Of a stretch of 64,000 nucleotides of DNA, positions 41,586-50,862 are shown piece after piece. How positions within the stretch are numbered: position 1 is the stretch's first letter; each line of letters starts with the position of its first letter. The notes below the pieces were generated by a model. That model saw only the letters and a list, made by a program, of their open reading frames with translations. It did no database searches and was not told where the DNA came from. The position numbers and the translations under genes were made by a program. This DNA comes from DASZQY01 sp036511595 (GTDB lineage Bacteria; Pseudomonadota; Alphaproteobacteria; Rhizobiales; Kaistiaceae), in the NCBI GenBank assembly GCA_036511595.1, contig DATCBY010000019.1, positions 37,040 to 101,039 on the forward strand, written 5' to 3'.

Positions 41586-42509
41586 ATGCGCGTTGTTTTT
41601 TTCGGCACTCCTGCCTTCGCCGTTCCGACACTGACCGAGATCGTCGGGCAGGGTCACGAGGTCGTGGCGGTATATTCGCAACCGCCGCGACCCGCCGGCC
41701 GTGGCATGGGCGAGCGCCGCTCGCCGGTGCACGAGGTGGCCGCCCGCTTCGCCATTCCGGTAAACACACCCGCGCGATTGAAGCCGCCGGAGGAAGTCGA
41801 ACGCTTCGCCGCCCTGCAGCTCGACGTCGCGGTCGTTGTCGCCTACGGCCAGATTCTGCCCCAGGCGTTCCTCGATGTCCCGCTGCTCGGCTGTCTCAAC
41901 CTGCACGCCTCGCTGCTGCCGCGCTGGCGCGGCGCGGCTCCGGTCGCGCGCGCCATCATGGCGGGCGATGCGGAGACCGGCGTCATGGTGATGCGCATGG
42001 AGGCCGGCCTCGACACCGGCCCCGTCGCCATGAGCGAGCGCGTGCCGATCGGTCCGAACAGCACCGCGGGAGAGCTTTCCGAAAAATTGGCAACCCTCGG
42101 CGCCGGTCTCATGGTCCGCTCGCTTGCCGCCCTTTCGCGCGGCGTGCTGGGCTTCACCCCGCAGGCAACTGACGGCGTTACCTACGCGGCCAAGCTCGAC
42201 AAGGCGGAAACGCGCATCGACTGGCGGAAGCCTGCGCACGATGTCCACGACCACATTCGAGGTCTGTCGCCGGATCCAGGCGCGTGGTGCGAGGCCGATC
42301 TCGGTCGTGGCCTCGAACGCATCCGGGTTTTGCGCTCGACGCGCGCCGAAGGGCAGGGAGGTTCCGGTACGGTGCTCGACGGCAATCTGGCGGTTGCCTG
42401 CGGCGAGGGCGCGGTGCGCCTGCTCAACCTGCAGCGCGCCGGCGGGCAGCCGGTGACGGCCGCCGAATTCCTCCGCGGTCTTCGCGCTCCCCTCGCCACG
42501 CTCGCCTGA
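41586..42509 (+). CDS. fmt: Methionyl-tRNA formyltransferase
   Basis: This 307-residue enzyme formylates initiator Met-tRNA using 10-formyl-THF. Motifs: RVVFFGTPAFAVPTL, AYGQILPQAFLDVPLLGCLNLHASLLPRWRGAAPVARAI (catalytic Asn-His and SLLP), AGDAETGVMVMRMEAGLDTGPV (catalytic Asp). The C-terminal tRNA-binding domain follows from about residue 205. Its stop overlaps the truA start as TGATG. Confidence 0.96.
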   Translation: MRVVFFGTPAFAVPTLTEIVGQGHEVVAVYSQPPRPAGRGMGERRSPVHEVAARFAIPVNTPARLKPPEEVERFAALQLDVAVVVAYGQILPQAFLDVPLLGCLNLHASLLPRWRGAAPVARAIMAGDAETGVMVMRMEAGLDTGPVAMSERVPIGPNSTAGELSEKLATLGAGLMVRSLAALSRGVLGFTPQATDGVTYAAKLDKAETRIDWRKPAHDVHDHIRGLSPDPGAWCEADLGRGLERIRVLRSTRAEGQGGSGTVLDGNLAVACGEGAVRLLNLQRAGGQPVTAAEFLRGLRAPLATLA

Positions 42510-43246
42510 TGCCGCGCTTCAAGCTCACCATCGAGTATGACGGCGGTCCCTTTGTCGGCTGGCAACGTCAGGAAAACGGCCGCTCCGTCCAGCAGGCCAT
42601 CGAGGAGGCCGTCGCCGCCTTTTCCGGCGAGACGATCGTACTGAAAGGCGCCGGCCGCACGGACTCCGGCGTGCACGCGCTGGGGCAGGTCGCCCACTTC
42701 GATCTGACCCGCGAACGCACGCCCGATGTCGTCCGCGACGCCACCAACGCCAACCTGCGTCCGCAACCCATCACCATCCTGGCGGCCGAAGAGGTTGGCG
42801 CGGACTTCGACGCGCGTTTCTCCGCCCGCCGCCGCCACTATCTTTATCGCATACTCGAGCGCCGCGCTCCTCCGGCCCTCGATCGCGGTCGTGTCTGGTG
42901 GGTCGCGCAGCCGCTGGACGTCGACGTGATGCACGCCGCCGCCCAGGCGCTTGTCGGCCAGCACGATTTCACCACCTTCCGCTCCTCGCAGTGTCAGGCG
43001 AAGTCTCCGGTGAAAACGCTCGATCGTCTCGACGTATCGCGCGAAGGTGACGAAGTCGTCGTGCGCGCCATTGCCCGCTCGTTCCTGCACAATCAAGTGC
43101 GTTCGATGGTCGGCACCTTGAAGAAAGTCGGCGACGGAAGCTGGCCGGTCGCAGCGGCGGGCGACGCGCTCGCCGCGAGGGACCGCGCTCGCTCCGGTCC
43201 GGTAGCGCCCCCCGATGGCCTCTACCTCGTGGCCGTCGACTACTAG
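42509..43246 (+). CDS. truA: tRNA pseudouridine(38-40) synthase TruA
   Basis: This 245-residue pseudouridine synthase has LTIEYDGGPFVGWQRQENGRSVQ, the catalytic loop GAGRTDSGVHALGQVAHFD (catalytic Asp in RTDSGVHA), RRRHYLYRIL, and FLHNQVRSMVGTLKKVG. It modifies the anticodon arm of many tRNAs. The ATG overlaps the fmt stop, indicating co-translation. Confidence 0.96.
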   Translation: MPRFKLTIEYDGGPFVGWQRQENGRSVQQAIEEAVAAFSGETIVLKGAGRTDSGVHALGQVAHFDLTRERTPDVVRDATNANLRPQPITILAAEEVGADFDARFSARRRHYLYRILERRAPPALDRGRVWWVAQPLDVDVMHAAAQALVGQHDFTTFRSSQCQAKSPVKTLDRLDVSREGDEVVVRAIARSFLHNQVRSMVGTLKKVGDGSWPVAAAGDALAARDRARSGPVAPPDGLYLVAVDY

Positions 43247-43271
43247 CGAGGGTGGAACGCGGAGGTTCCGC

Positions 43272-43868
43272 CTAGATCATCAGCGTGTAGCCGCTCGCCC
43301 GGCTGATCACCATGACGACGGCGAAGCTCACCAGCCAGTCGAGCGCCACCAGCGCGACCGCCACGTCGGCGCTGGCGTTGAGAGTGTGGCGCGCGATGAG
43401 GTAGCCGAAGCGCAGCGCGAAGGCGAGCGCCGCGAGCGACGGGATGAACAGAAGCTCGTCGCCGACGCCGAGCACTTGCACCAGGGCGATCGCCGCGAAC
43501 GGCAGCGTCATCAGCACCGTCGCCCAGTTGCGCACCGTGATATAGGCGGGATAGGCGCGGCGGATGCCGATGAACCCCGAGAGGAGCGCCAGCAGGATCG
43601 GCAACGCCACCCAGTCGACGCAGAGGCTCACCGCCTTCGTCGTCCAGAATCCCGCGTCGCTGAATTGGCCGGCCCCGATGTCATCGGCGTAAGTGGTGCG
43701 ATCGGCAAGTGCGGCAACCGCGTAGCATGGCGCCACCAGCACGATCGCCTGGAACGAGCGCCAGAAACCGTCGACGCCGGTGTCGAAAAAGGTCATCGCG
43801 TCCGGCTTGTTGAGGAAAAGGCGCCACGCTCCGGTCAGCGCGCGCTCGATTTCCGGCCGGCCGATCAA
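43272..43868 (-). CDS. Polytopic membrane protein of unknown function downstream of dapE
   Basis: This protein of about 198 residues has five hydrophobic segments (for example FQAIVLVAPCYAVAALA, VDWVALPILLALLSGFIGI, WATVLMTLPFAAIALVQVLGV, ALVALDWLVSFAVVMVI). A TTG at 43868 overlaps the dapE stop as TTGA and gives the N-terminus IGRPEIERALTGAWRLFLNKPDAMTFF; an ATG 27 codons in is the alternative. The layout resembles Yip1-type or DUF-type membrane proteins, but I cannot name a family. Confidence 0.7.
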   Translation of the reverse strand: MIGRPEIERALTGAWRLFLNKPDAMTFFDTGVDGFWRSFQAIVLVAPCYAVAALADRTTYADDIGAGQFSDAGFWTTKAVSLCVDWVALPILLALLSGFIGIRRAYPAYITVRNWATVLMTLPFAAIALVQVLGVGDELLFIPSLAALAFALRFGYLIARHTLNASADVAVALVALDWLVSFAVVMVISRASGYTLMI

Positions 43869-45028
43869 CGCGCCTGTCCGAAGAAGCGGTCGAGGAAGGC
43901 GCGATAAATGGCCGTCAGTTGCGCTAGGTCGGCGAGCGGCACGCGTTCGTCGACCTGATGCATGGTGTCGCCGACCAGCCCGAACTCCACCATGGGGCAG
44001 ACATCCTTGAAGAACCGCGCATCGGACGTGCCGCCGCCGGTCGAGGTCGCCGCGGCGACGCCGGTTTCCGAAGCGATCGCCTGCTGCAGCATGTCGACCA
44101 GCGGACCGGGCTTGGTCAGGAACCATTCGCTGGGGTTAGGTTCGAAAACGATCTCGCAGTCGCTCTCGGCGACTTCGGAGATAGCGTGTCGCAGCAGAGC
44201 ATTCAGCCTGATGGGCGACCAGAGGTCGTTGAAACGGATATTGAAGCGCGCCCGCGCTTCGCCCGGAATAACGTTGAAGGCTGTGCTGTCCGCCTCGATG
44301 CCGGTGATTTCGAGATTGGAAGGCTGGAACGACCGGCTGCCGTCGTCGATTTCCATGGTCGTCAGCAGCCGCAGGATGGGAACGAGCGGCGGAATGGGAT
44401 TATTCGCGAGGTGCGGGTAGGCGACATGACCCTGCTTGCCGGTGACGATGATCGTCCCCGACAGCGATCCGCGCCGGCCGATCTTGATGGTGTCGCCGAG
44501 CTTGGTCTGCGACGTCGGCTCGCCGATCAGCGCCGCGTCGAATTTCTGCCCGGCCTCGCGCGCCCATGCGATGAGCTTTACGGTTCCGTTGATGGCCCGC
44601 CCCTCCTCGTCCCCGGTGATGAGGAGCGAAAGCGTGCCGCGGGGCGCGCCACCGGCGAGGAACCCCGGCGTCGCCGCCACGAACGCCGCGATGCCGCCCT
44701 TCATGTCGACCGCGCCACGCCCAAACATCGCCCCGTCGGCGACGGCGCCGGCAAACGGCGGATGCCGCCAGCGCGTCTCGTCGCCGGGCGGCACGACATC
44801 GGTATGGCCGGCGAAGACAAGGTGCGGCGCACCGGAACCGATCGTCGCGAAAAGGTTATGCACGTCGGGCGTGCCGGGCGCGCTGAATGTCAGCCGCTCG
44901 ATCCTGAACCCCGCCTCGCCCAACACGCCGGCGAGATAGTCCTGAGCGCCGTCGTCGGCCGGGGTAACAGAGCGGCAGGCGATCAGCGCACGCAGGTGGG
45001 CGGCGGCATCCGGCGGTTGGTCCAGCAT
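43865..45028 (-). CDS. dapE: Succinyl-diaminopimelate desuccinylase
   Basis: This 387-residue M20 metallopeptidase-family enzyme of the lysine/meso-DAP pathway has VFAGHTDVVPPGDETRW (metal His and catalytic Asp), GRGAVDMKGGIAAFVAA (bridging Asp), ITGDEEG (catalytic Glu pair), the lid domain, and TGGGTSDARFF near the end. The enzyme hydrolyses N-succinyl-LL-DAP. dapD is encoded two genes upstream on the same strand, completing the succinylase branch. Confidence 0.95.
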   Translation of the reverse strand: MLDQPPDAAAHLRALIACRSVTPADDGAQDYLAGVLGEAGFRIERLTFSAPGTPDVHNLFATIGSGAPHLVFAGHTDVVPPGDETRWRHPPFAGAVADGAMFGRGAVDMKGGIAAFVAATPGFLAGGAPRGTLSLLITGDEEGRAINGTVKLIAWAREAGQKFDAALIGEPTSQTKLGDTIKIGRRGSLSGTIIVTGKQGHVAYPHLANNPIPPLVPILRLLTTMEIDDGSRSFQPSNLEITGIEADSTAFNVIPGEARARFNIRFNDLWSPIRLNALLRHAISEVAESDCEIVFEPNPSEWFLTKPGPLVDMLQQAIASETGVAAATSTGGGTSDARFFKDVCPMVEFGLVGDTMHQVDERVPLADLAQLTAIYRAFLDRFFGQAR

Positions 45029-45095
45029 CGGCGCTTCAGGTGGCAGGGGGGGGGGAAAGGGTGCGTCGCGGTTTAACCGCCCGTACGCGGGGCCG

Positions 45096-45551
45096 TCAAT
45101 CCGTCGGCCGTGGTGGGAGAGGATCGGGGCCGTACCGGTTCTGCCCGATCGTTCCGCGCAGGATGCCCAGTTCGATCAGGAACCAGAACGCCGCCACGAG
45201 GTCGATCACCCGCAGGATCCAGCCGAGCAAATTCGGATTGATGGGATCGCCGGTCGCTCCGGCCAGGCTGACGAAATTGATCGCGAGCCCGAGAAGTATT
45301 AGGATCAGACCAAGAACCGCAGGCTTGTCGCGATCCTGAAAACGCTTGGCGAAAATCGCAAAGGCCGGATAGGCCAGGATGAACTGCATGGCGAGCATCA
45401 GCAGGCGGCCCATGAAGGTCGCCATGCCGAACGCGCTATTGAGAACGAGCCACACCACCATGCCAACGAAGAGCAGGCCGCCAAGGCCGAGCCAGAAAGC
45501 CTCGCGGCCTATCCGCCCGTCCGTCCGCAAATAGAGACCGTTGAAAGTCAT
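45096..45551 (-). CDS. DUF805 membrane protein
   Basis: This 151-residue protein opens MTFNGLYLRTDGRIGREAFWLG, the start pattern of DUF805 proteins, and has four hydrophobic helices, with RFQDRDKPAVLGLILILLGLAINF in the middle (the family's F-K-R-x-x-D-R-D-K-S/P loop). Function unknown. It lies between dapD and dapE in the same direction. Confidence 0.88.
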   Translation of the reverse strand: MTFNGLYLRTDGRIGREAFWLGLGGLLFVGMVVWLVLNSAFGMATFMGRLLMLAMQFILAYPAFAIFAKRFQDRDKPAVLGLILILLGLAINFVSLAGATGDPINPNLLGWILRVIDLVAAFWFLIELGILRGTIGQNRYGPDPLPPRPTD

Positions 45552-45633
45552 GGCGCGCCTCCGGCCCGGAGCCCACCTGATTCGGCGAGGATAGCCGAGG
45601 TGGGTGTTGCAACAAAACGCGCCGGCGTCGGCG

Positions 45634-46479
45634 TCAGTCGCGCAGCAACTCGTTTACGCTGGTCTTGGCGCGGGTCTTGGCGTCGACCTTCTTGACGATT
45701 ACCGCGCAATAGAGCGACGGCCCCGGCTGGCCATTGGCGAACGGCCTGCCCGGCATCGTGCCCGATACCACCACCGAATAGGGCGGCACGCGACCCATAT
45801 GTACCTCGCCGGTTTCCCGGTCGACGATCTTGGTCGATTGGCCGATGAACACACCCATCGAGATGACCGAGCCTTCGCCGACCACGACACCCTCGACCAC
45901 TTCCGAGCGCGCCCCGATGAAACAGTTGTCCTCGATGATGGTCGGGTTCGCCTGCAGCGGCTCCAGTACGCCGCCGATGCCGACGCCGCCCGAGAGATGC
46001 ACGTTCTTGCCGATCTGCGCGCAACTGCCGACCGTTACCCAGGTGTCGACCATGGTGCCGGCATCGACATAGGCGCCAAGGTTGACGAAGGACGGCATCA
46101 GGATGGCGCCCGGGGCGATGAATGCCGAACGGCGCACGATCGCGCCAGGCACGGCACGGAACCCCGCCCGATTGAAATCGACGGCGCTCCAGCCAGCGAA
46201 CTTCGACGGCACTTTGTCCCACCAGCTGGCGTTGCCCGGGCCGCCGTCGATCAACGCCATCGGGTTGAGCCGGAAAGAGAGCAGCACCGCCTTCTTCAGC
46301 CACTGGTGCACGGTCCACTCGGCGCCGCTCTTTTCGGCGACGCGCATTTCGCCGCGATCGAGCATCGTCAACGCCTGGTCGACAGCGTCTCGGACGGCGC
46401 CGGCGGTGCCGGCGTCGATAGCCTCGCGGCCCTCCCATGCGGCCTCGATAGTCGCCTGTAGGCCGGAATGATCGGTCAT
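45634..46479 (-). CDS. dapD: 2,3,4,5-tetrahydropyridine-2,6-dicarboxylate N-succinyltransferase
   Basis: This 281-residue left-handed beta-helix transferase uses succinyl-CoA in the DAP/lysine pathway. It has SFRLNPMALIDGG, WDKVPSKFAGW, then hexapeptide repeats (VRRSAFIAPGAILMPSFVNLGAYVDAGTMVDTWVTVGSCAQIGKNVHLSGGVGIGG) and the conserved IEDNCFIGARSEVVEGVVVGEGSVISMGVFIGQST. The ATG at 46479 has AGGA upstream; the longer open frame has no family match. Confidence 0.96.
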   Translation of the reverse strand: MTDHSGLQATIEAAWEGREAIDAGTAGAVRDAVDQALTMLDRGEMRVAEKSGAEWTVHQWLKKAVLLSFRLNPMALIDGGPGNASWWDKVPSKFAGWSAVDFNRAGFRAVPGAIVRRSAFIAPGAILMPSFVNLGAYVDAGTMVDTWVTVGSCAQIGKNVHLSGGVGIGGVLEPLQANPTIIEDNCFIGARSEVVEGVVVGEGSVISMGVFIGQSTKIVDRETGEVHMGRVPPYSVVVSGTMPGRPFANGQPGPSLYCAVIVKKVDAKTRAKTSVNELLRD

Positions 46480-46535
46480 CCTGAGTTCCTCATTCCATTG
46501 GGCACCGAGCGAATATCGAACTTTCGCCCGGCGCG

Positions 46536-47267
46536 CTACCGGGCGCCGATTTCGGCCAGCACATCCTCGAGAAAACCGGCGAGGTCCTCGGTGACGAAAT
46601 CGACGTGCTCCGCGTCGCGGCCGTCCTGCTCCCACGCCTCGCCGATGATCTCGACCGCCTCCGGCGGAACGATCAGCACGGTCGTCATGCCGAGCGCCGC
46701 CGGTGCCGCCAGGTTGCGCGACAGATCCTCGAACATCGCCGCCCGCTTCGGCGCGATGCCGGTGGCTATCACGAACCGGTCGTAGGTTATCGCGTTCGGC
46801 TTGGGCAGGAGTTCGGAGCTGACGATGTCGAAGATCGCATCGAAGTGCCGGGTGACGCCCAGCCGCTCGGCTACCTTCTCGGCGTGGCTGCGCGATCCGT
46901 TGGTGAGGATGAAACGCCGCCCCGGCAGCCGCGCGATCGCCGCCGCGAGCCGCGGATCGGGCTGCACCGTCGAATGATCGATGTTGTGCACGTATTCGAG
47001 GAAGTCATCGGGCTGTATGCCGTGCTCTTCCATCAGCCCGCGCAGCGTCGTGCCGTAGCGCTGGTAATAGTCCTTCTGCACGCGTTGCGCTGCCTCCGGC
47101 GTCAGCTTGAGGAGGCGCCCGACGTATTCGTGGATGCGCCGGTCGACCTGCTGGAAGAGGTTGGCGCTGCGCGGATAGAGCGTGTTGTCGAGGTCGAAGA
47201 CCCAGGCGTCGACATCCCTGAACCTGCCGAGGTCGCCGCCGGTCGCCCCCGGCAAAGCATCGGTCAT
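46536..47267 (-). CDS. HAD family pyrimidine 5'-nucleotidase
   Basis: This 243-residue HAD phosphatase of the IA subfamily has motif I VFDLDNTLYP, motif II RRFILTNGS, the conserved Lys in LLPKPNAITYDR and motif IV AMFEDLSRNL. It matches the pyrimidine 5'-nucleotidase family (SDT1/PHM8-like) found between argB and dapD in Hyphomicrobiales. It likely dephosphorylates UMP/CMP or flavin-type monophosphates. The start overlaps the argB stop by 4 nt. Confidence 0.9.
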   Translation of the reverse strand: MTDALPGATGGDLGRFRDVDAWVFDLDNTLYPRSANLFQQVDRRIHEYVGRLLKLTPEAAQRVQKDYYQRYGTTLRGLMEEHGIQPDDFLEYVHNIDHSTVQPDPRLAAAIARLPGRRFILTNGSRSHAEKVAERLGVTRHFDAIFDIVSSELLPKPNAITYDRFVIATGIAPKRAAMFEDLSRNLAAPAALGMTTVLIVPPEAVEIIGEAWEQDGRDAEHVDFVTEDLAGFLEDVLAEIGAR

Positions 47268-48169
47268 GGCTTGATCAGCGTGCCGGCGCCGTGGTCGGTG
47301 AATAGTTCGAGCAGCACCGCGTGCGCCACCTTGCCGTTGAGGATGACGACGCCCTCGACACCTTGCCGGATCGCGTCGATGCAGGTTTCGACCTTGGGGA
47401 TCATGCCGCCGCTGATCGTGCCGTCCTTGATGAGCGCCCGTGCCTGCTTGACGGTCAGCTCCTTGATCAGCCTGCCCGCTTTGTCGAGAACGCCGGGGAC
47501 GTCCGTCAGGAACAGCAGGCGCGCTGCGCCCAGCCGGCCGGCGATGGCGCCGGCGAAGGTGTCCGCGTTGACGTTGTAGGTATTGCCGTCCTTGCCCGGC
47601 GCCACCGGCGCGATCACCGGGATGAGGCCGGCGCCCAGCACCATGTCGATCACCGCGCGGCTGACATGCTTGGGTTCGCCGACGAAGCCGAGATCGACGA
47701 CGCGCTCGATATTGGAATCCGGATCTTTTTCCGTCCGCCTCAGTTTCTCGGCGAAAACCATGTTGCCGTCCTTGCCTGACAGGCCGACCGCCTTGCCGCC
47801 CTCGGCGTTGATCGCCATGACGATCTCTTTGTTGATCGATCCGGCGAGCACCATCTCGACGACCTCGACGGTGCGCTTGTCGGTCACCCGGAGACCGCCG
47901 CGAAACTCCGATTTGATGCCGAGCTGGTCGAGCATCTCGCCGATCTGCGGACCACCGCCGTGGACGACCACCGGCCGCGCCCCGGCGGTTTCCAAAAGGG
48001 TGATGTCGCGGGCAAACGCCCTGGCGAGTTCGGGATCGCCCATAGCATGCCCGCCGTATTTCACCACCACGATCTTCTGGTCGTAGGCAAGCATGTAGGG
48101 CAGGGCAGCCGAGATCAGCCGCGCGGTCAGCACGGCGTCCGTGGAGTCCTGATCGGCTGCGCTGTCCAT
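47264..48169 (-). CDS. argB: Acetylglutamate kinase
   Basis: This 301-residue amino-acid kinase of arginine synthesis has VVVKYGGHAMGDPEL, ARPVVVHGGGPQIGEMLDQLGI, the GLRVTDKRTVEVVEMVLAGSINKEIV segment, NVNADTFAGAIAGRLGA and FLTDVPGVLDKAGRLIKELT. The last 30 residues include GGMIPKVETCIDAIRQGVEG. Long-type N-terminal helix (residues about 8-30) suggests the hexameric, arginine-inhibited form. ATG 48169 is chosen over an upstream in-frame start lacking a ribosome site. Confidence 0.95.
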   Translation of the reverse strand: MDSAADQDSTDAVLTARLISAALPYMLAYDQKIVVVKYGGHAMGDPELARAFARDITLLETAGARPVVVHGGGPQIGEMLDQLGIKSEFRGGLRVTDKRTVEVVEMVLAGSINKEIVMAINAEGGKAVGLSGKDGNMVFAEKLRRTEKDPDSNIERVVDLGFVGEPKHVSRAVIDMVLGAGLIPVIAPVAPGKDGNTYNVNADTFAGAIAGRLGAARLLFLTDVPGVLDKAGRLIKELTVKQARALIKDGTISGGMIPKVETCIDAIRQGVEGVVILNGKVAHAVLLELFTDHGAGTLIKP

Positions 48170-48241
48170 GCCAGATTCCCTGATGACGGCGGCTCTATAG
48201 CGGGTTTGGCCGAAGGCCACAAACAACTCGTCGGGGCGGCG

Positions 48242-48892
48242 TTACCCGACGAGCGCGGCGATCTCCGCCCGGAGCACATCGATGCCGGTGCCCCGATCCG
48301 ACGACGTGGCGAGGATGGCCGGGTGCGCCGCCGCCCGCTTGGCGATCGCCGCTGCGGTCGCCTCGACGATCTTCGCCATCTCGTCGCCGCTGAGTTTGTC
48401 GGTCTTGGTCAGCACGACCTGATAGGACACCGCCGCCTTGTCGATCAGCTTCACCGCTTCGACGTCGTTCTCCTTCACCCCGTGGCGCCCGTCGACCAGC
48501 AGGTAGACGCGGCGGAGGTTCGCGCGGCCGCGCAGATAGTCGAAGACCAGCTTCGTCCACGCCGCCACTTCGCTCTTCGGGGCGCGGGCATAGCCGTAAC
48601 CCGGCATGTCGACGATGGTTAGCCCCGCGTCTGCTCCGAAGAAGTTGAGCTCGCGCGTTCGCCCGGGCGTATTGGAGGTGCGCGCCAGCGCCTTCTGGCC
48701 GGTCAGAGCGTTGATCAGCGACGACTTGCCGACGTTGGAGCGCCCGGCGAACGCTACCTCGATCCCTTCGGGCGCCGGCAGGCTGGCGGCGCTCGAGGCG
48801 CCCTGGCGGTGCCCCCACGGCTTGGCGAAGAAGAGCCGCCCGCGTTCGATCGCGGCGGCGCGTTCGACCGCGTCTTCGGCTTCGGGCGGCAT
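48242..48892 (-). CDS. engB: Ribosome biogenesis GTP-binding protein YihA/YsxC/EngB
   Basis: This 216-residue GTPase is needed for large-subunit assembly. It has G1 GRSNVGKSSLINAL, G2 SNTPGRTRELNFF, G3 VDMPGYGYA, G4 VLTKTDKL and G5 TSSDRGTG. It is encoded 8 bp after yidC, the standard Hyphomicrobiales order. Confidence 0.95.
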   Translation of the reverse strand: MPPEAEDAVERAAAIERGRLFFAKPWGHRQGASSAASLPAPEGIEVAFAGRSNVGKSSLINALTGQKALARTSNTPGRTRELNFFGADAGLTIVDMPGYGYARAPKSEVAAWTKLVFDYLRGRANLRRVYLLVDGRHGVKENDVEAVKLIDKAAVSYQVVLTKTDKLSGDEMAKIVEATAAAIAKRAAAHPAILATSSDRGTGIDVLRAEIAALVG

Positions 48893-48900
48893 GGCGAGGG

Positions 48901-50862
48901 CTACTGCCCTTTCGCCTTGTCCGCCTTCGCCTTGTTCTTTTTCTTGTTCGGGTTGCGCGCCGGTGCGCCGCTGTCGTTCGCCGCCCGCGGCACCGCGATC
49001 GCCGTCGCTGCAACTGGTTTCGCCGGCCTGAGCCCCAGCGACGACAGGATATTGCCCCACAGGTCCACGTCGGCGCCCTGCCGGCGCATGATGAAATACT
49101 GCTGGCTCACCGACAGCGTGTTGTTCCACGCCCAGTAGATGACGAGCCCGGCCGGGAACGACGCCAGCATGAAGGTGAAGATCAGCGGCATCCAGGTGAA
49201 GATCGCCGCCTGCGTCGGGTCGGGCGGCGTCGGATTCAGCCGCATCTGCACGAACATCGTGATGCCCATAATGATCGGCCATAGGCCGAGCAGCAGGAAG
49301 TGCCCGACCACCGGCACCTGGCCGGGATCGAAAGGCAGCAATCCGAAAAGGTTGAAAAGCGTCGTCGGGTCGGGCGAGGAAAGATCGTGGATCCATCCGA
49401 AGAACGGCGCGTGCCGCATCTCGATGGTTACGTAGAGCACCTTGTAGAGGGAGAAGAACACCGGAATCTGGATCGCCACCGGCCAGCAGCCGGCGAGCGG
49501 GTTGATCTTCTCCTTCTTGTAAAGCTCCATCAGCGCCTGTTGCTGCTTGACCTTGTCGTCCTTGTACTGCTCGCGCAGCGCCGTCATTTGCGGCTGCACC
49601 TTCTTCATCGCGCTCATCGACTTGTAGGATTGGTTGGCGAGCGGGAAGAACAGCGCCTTGACGCATACCGTCACGGCCAGGATGGCGAGGCCGAAGTTGC
49701 CGGTCAGGTGGAAGAAGAAGTCGATGACCGCGAACATCGGCTTGGTGACGATCCACAGCCATTCACCCCAGTCGATGAGCAGGTCGAAGCGCGGAATGCC
49801 GTCGGCGGGGGCATCGCGATAGCCGTCGACCACCGCCACCTGCTTGGCGCCGGCGAACAGACGGTTGCTGGTCGCGGCCGTCTGTCCGGCGTCGACCGTG
49901 ACCGGCTGCCCGGTGAAGTCAGCCTGGTAGCCGCCCGGCGCCTCGATCCGCTCGAGCTTGGCGGTGAAGTCCTTGCCCGCCTCGGGAATGAGCGCCGCCG
50001 CCCAGTATTTGTCGTTGATGCCGACCCAGCCGGAGTTCGCCTTGTCGAAGTTGACCACCTTGTCGCCATCCAGCGACTTGTAGCTTTCCTGGACGAGATG
50101 CTGGTTGCCGACCGAGCCGATCAGGCCGAGATGAAGGATGTAGCTGCCGTTCGCCGGCGCGCCGAAACGCGTCACCCGCGCATAGGGCGTCATCGTCGCT
50201 GCCGCGCTGCCGCTGTTGGTCACCTTGTCGGTTACCGTGAACATGTACTTGTCGTCGACCGCGATGGTCCGCGCAAACACGAGGCCGGCGCCGTTGTCAT
50301 AGGTGAGCGTCACCGGCGTTGCCGTCGTGAGCGTGGCTTCTGGCGGCGCTTTCCATACCGTGTCGGGTCCGGGCGCCGCGGAACCGCCGGCAGCCGCAAT
50401 CCAGCCGAATTCGGCGTAGTAGGGACCCTTGGCCTCTATGCCGTGCTGCGCCTCGGCGGGGATGACCGGGCTGCGCGCCGGTGAAAAGAGCACGATCGTC
50501 GGGCTGGAGTTGTCCGCCGTCTCGTGGAAATCGTTCAAGTGGAGGTCGTCGATGCGGGCGCCGGCAAGATTGATGGAGCCGGTGAGGGCGCCGGTGGCGA
50601 TCGGAACACGCGGCGTTTCGGCGAGGGCGGCGTCGCGGGTAAGCGTCGGCGCCGCCGCAGCGCCGACCGGCGCCGTGCCACCAGCCGGCGTTGCCGGGCT
50701 TGTCGTGCCGGCGGCCGTGGCGTTCTCGGCCGCCTGCTGCTGAGCCGCTTCTTGTTGCCGCTGCAGCTTCTGCGTTTGCGGCCCGACGATGAAAATCTGC
50801 CATCCAAGGAGCACCAGGATGGAGAGCACGATGGCGACGAGGAAATTGCGATTTTCAAACAT
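48901..50862 (-). CDS. yidC: Membrane protein insertase YidC/OxaA
   Basis: This 653-residue inner-membrane insertase has an N-terminal helix (NFLVAIVLSILVLLGWQIFIVGP), an Ala/Gln/Thr-rich linker, the large periplasmic beta domain (about 80-370), and the conserved core with five helices (GNFGLAILAVTVCVKALFFPLANQSYKSMSAMKKVQPQM, NPLAGCWPVAIQIPVFFSLYKVLY, and PAGLVIYWAWNNTLSVSQQYFIMRR). The tail is Lys/Ala-rich, likely ribosome-contacting. The start lies inside the end of rnpA (8-nt overlap). Confidence 0.96.
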   Translation of the reverse strand: MFENRNFLVAIVLSILVLLGWQIFIVGPQTQKLQRQQEAAQQQAAENATAAGTTSPATPAGGTAPVGAAAAPTLTRDAALAETPRVPIATGALTGSINLAGARIDDLHLNDFHETADNSSPTIVLFSPARSPVIPAEAQHGIEAKGPYYAEFGWIAAAGGSAAPGPDTVWKAPPEATLTTATPVTLTYDNGAGLVFARTIAVDDKYMFTVTDKVTNSGSAAATMTPYARVTRFGAPANGSYILHLGLIGSVGNQHLVQESYKSLDGDKVVNFDKANSGWVGINDKYWAAALIPEAGKDFTAKLERIEAPGGYQADFTGQPVTVDAGQTAATSNRLFAGAKQVAVVDGYRDAPADGIPRFDLLIDWGEWLWIVTKPMFAVIDFFFHLTGNFGLAILAVTVCVKALFFPLANQSYKSMSAMKKVQPQMTALREQYKDDKVKQQQALMELYKKEKINPLAGCWPVAIQIPVFFSLYKVLYVTIEMRHAPFFGWIHDLSSPDPTTLFNLFGLLPFDPGQVPVVGHFLLLGLWPIIMGITMFVQMRLNPTPPDPTQAAIFTWMPLIFTFMLASFPAGLVIYWAWNNTLSVSQQYFIMRRQGADVDLWGNILSSLGLRPAKPVAATAIAVPRAANDSGAPARNPNKKKNKAKADKAKGQ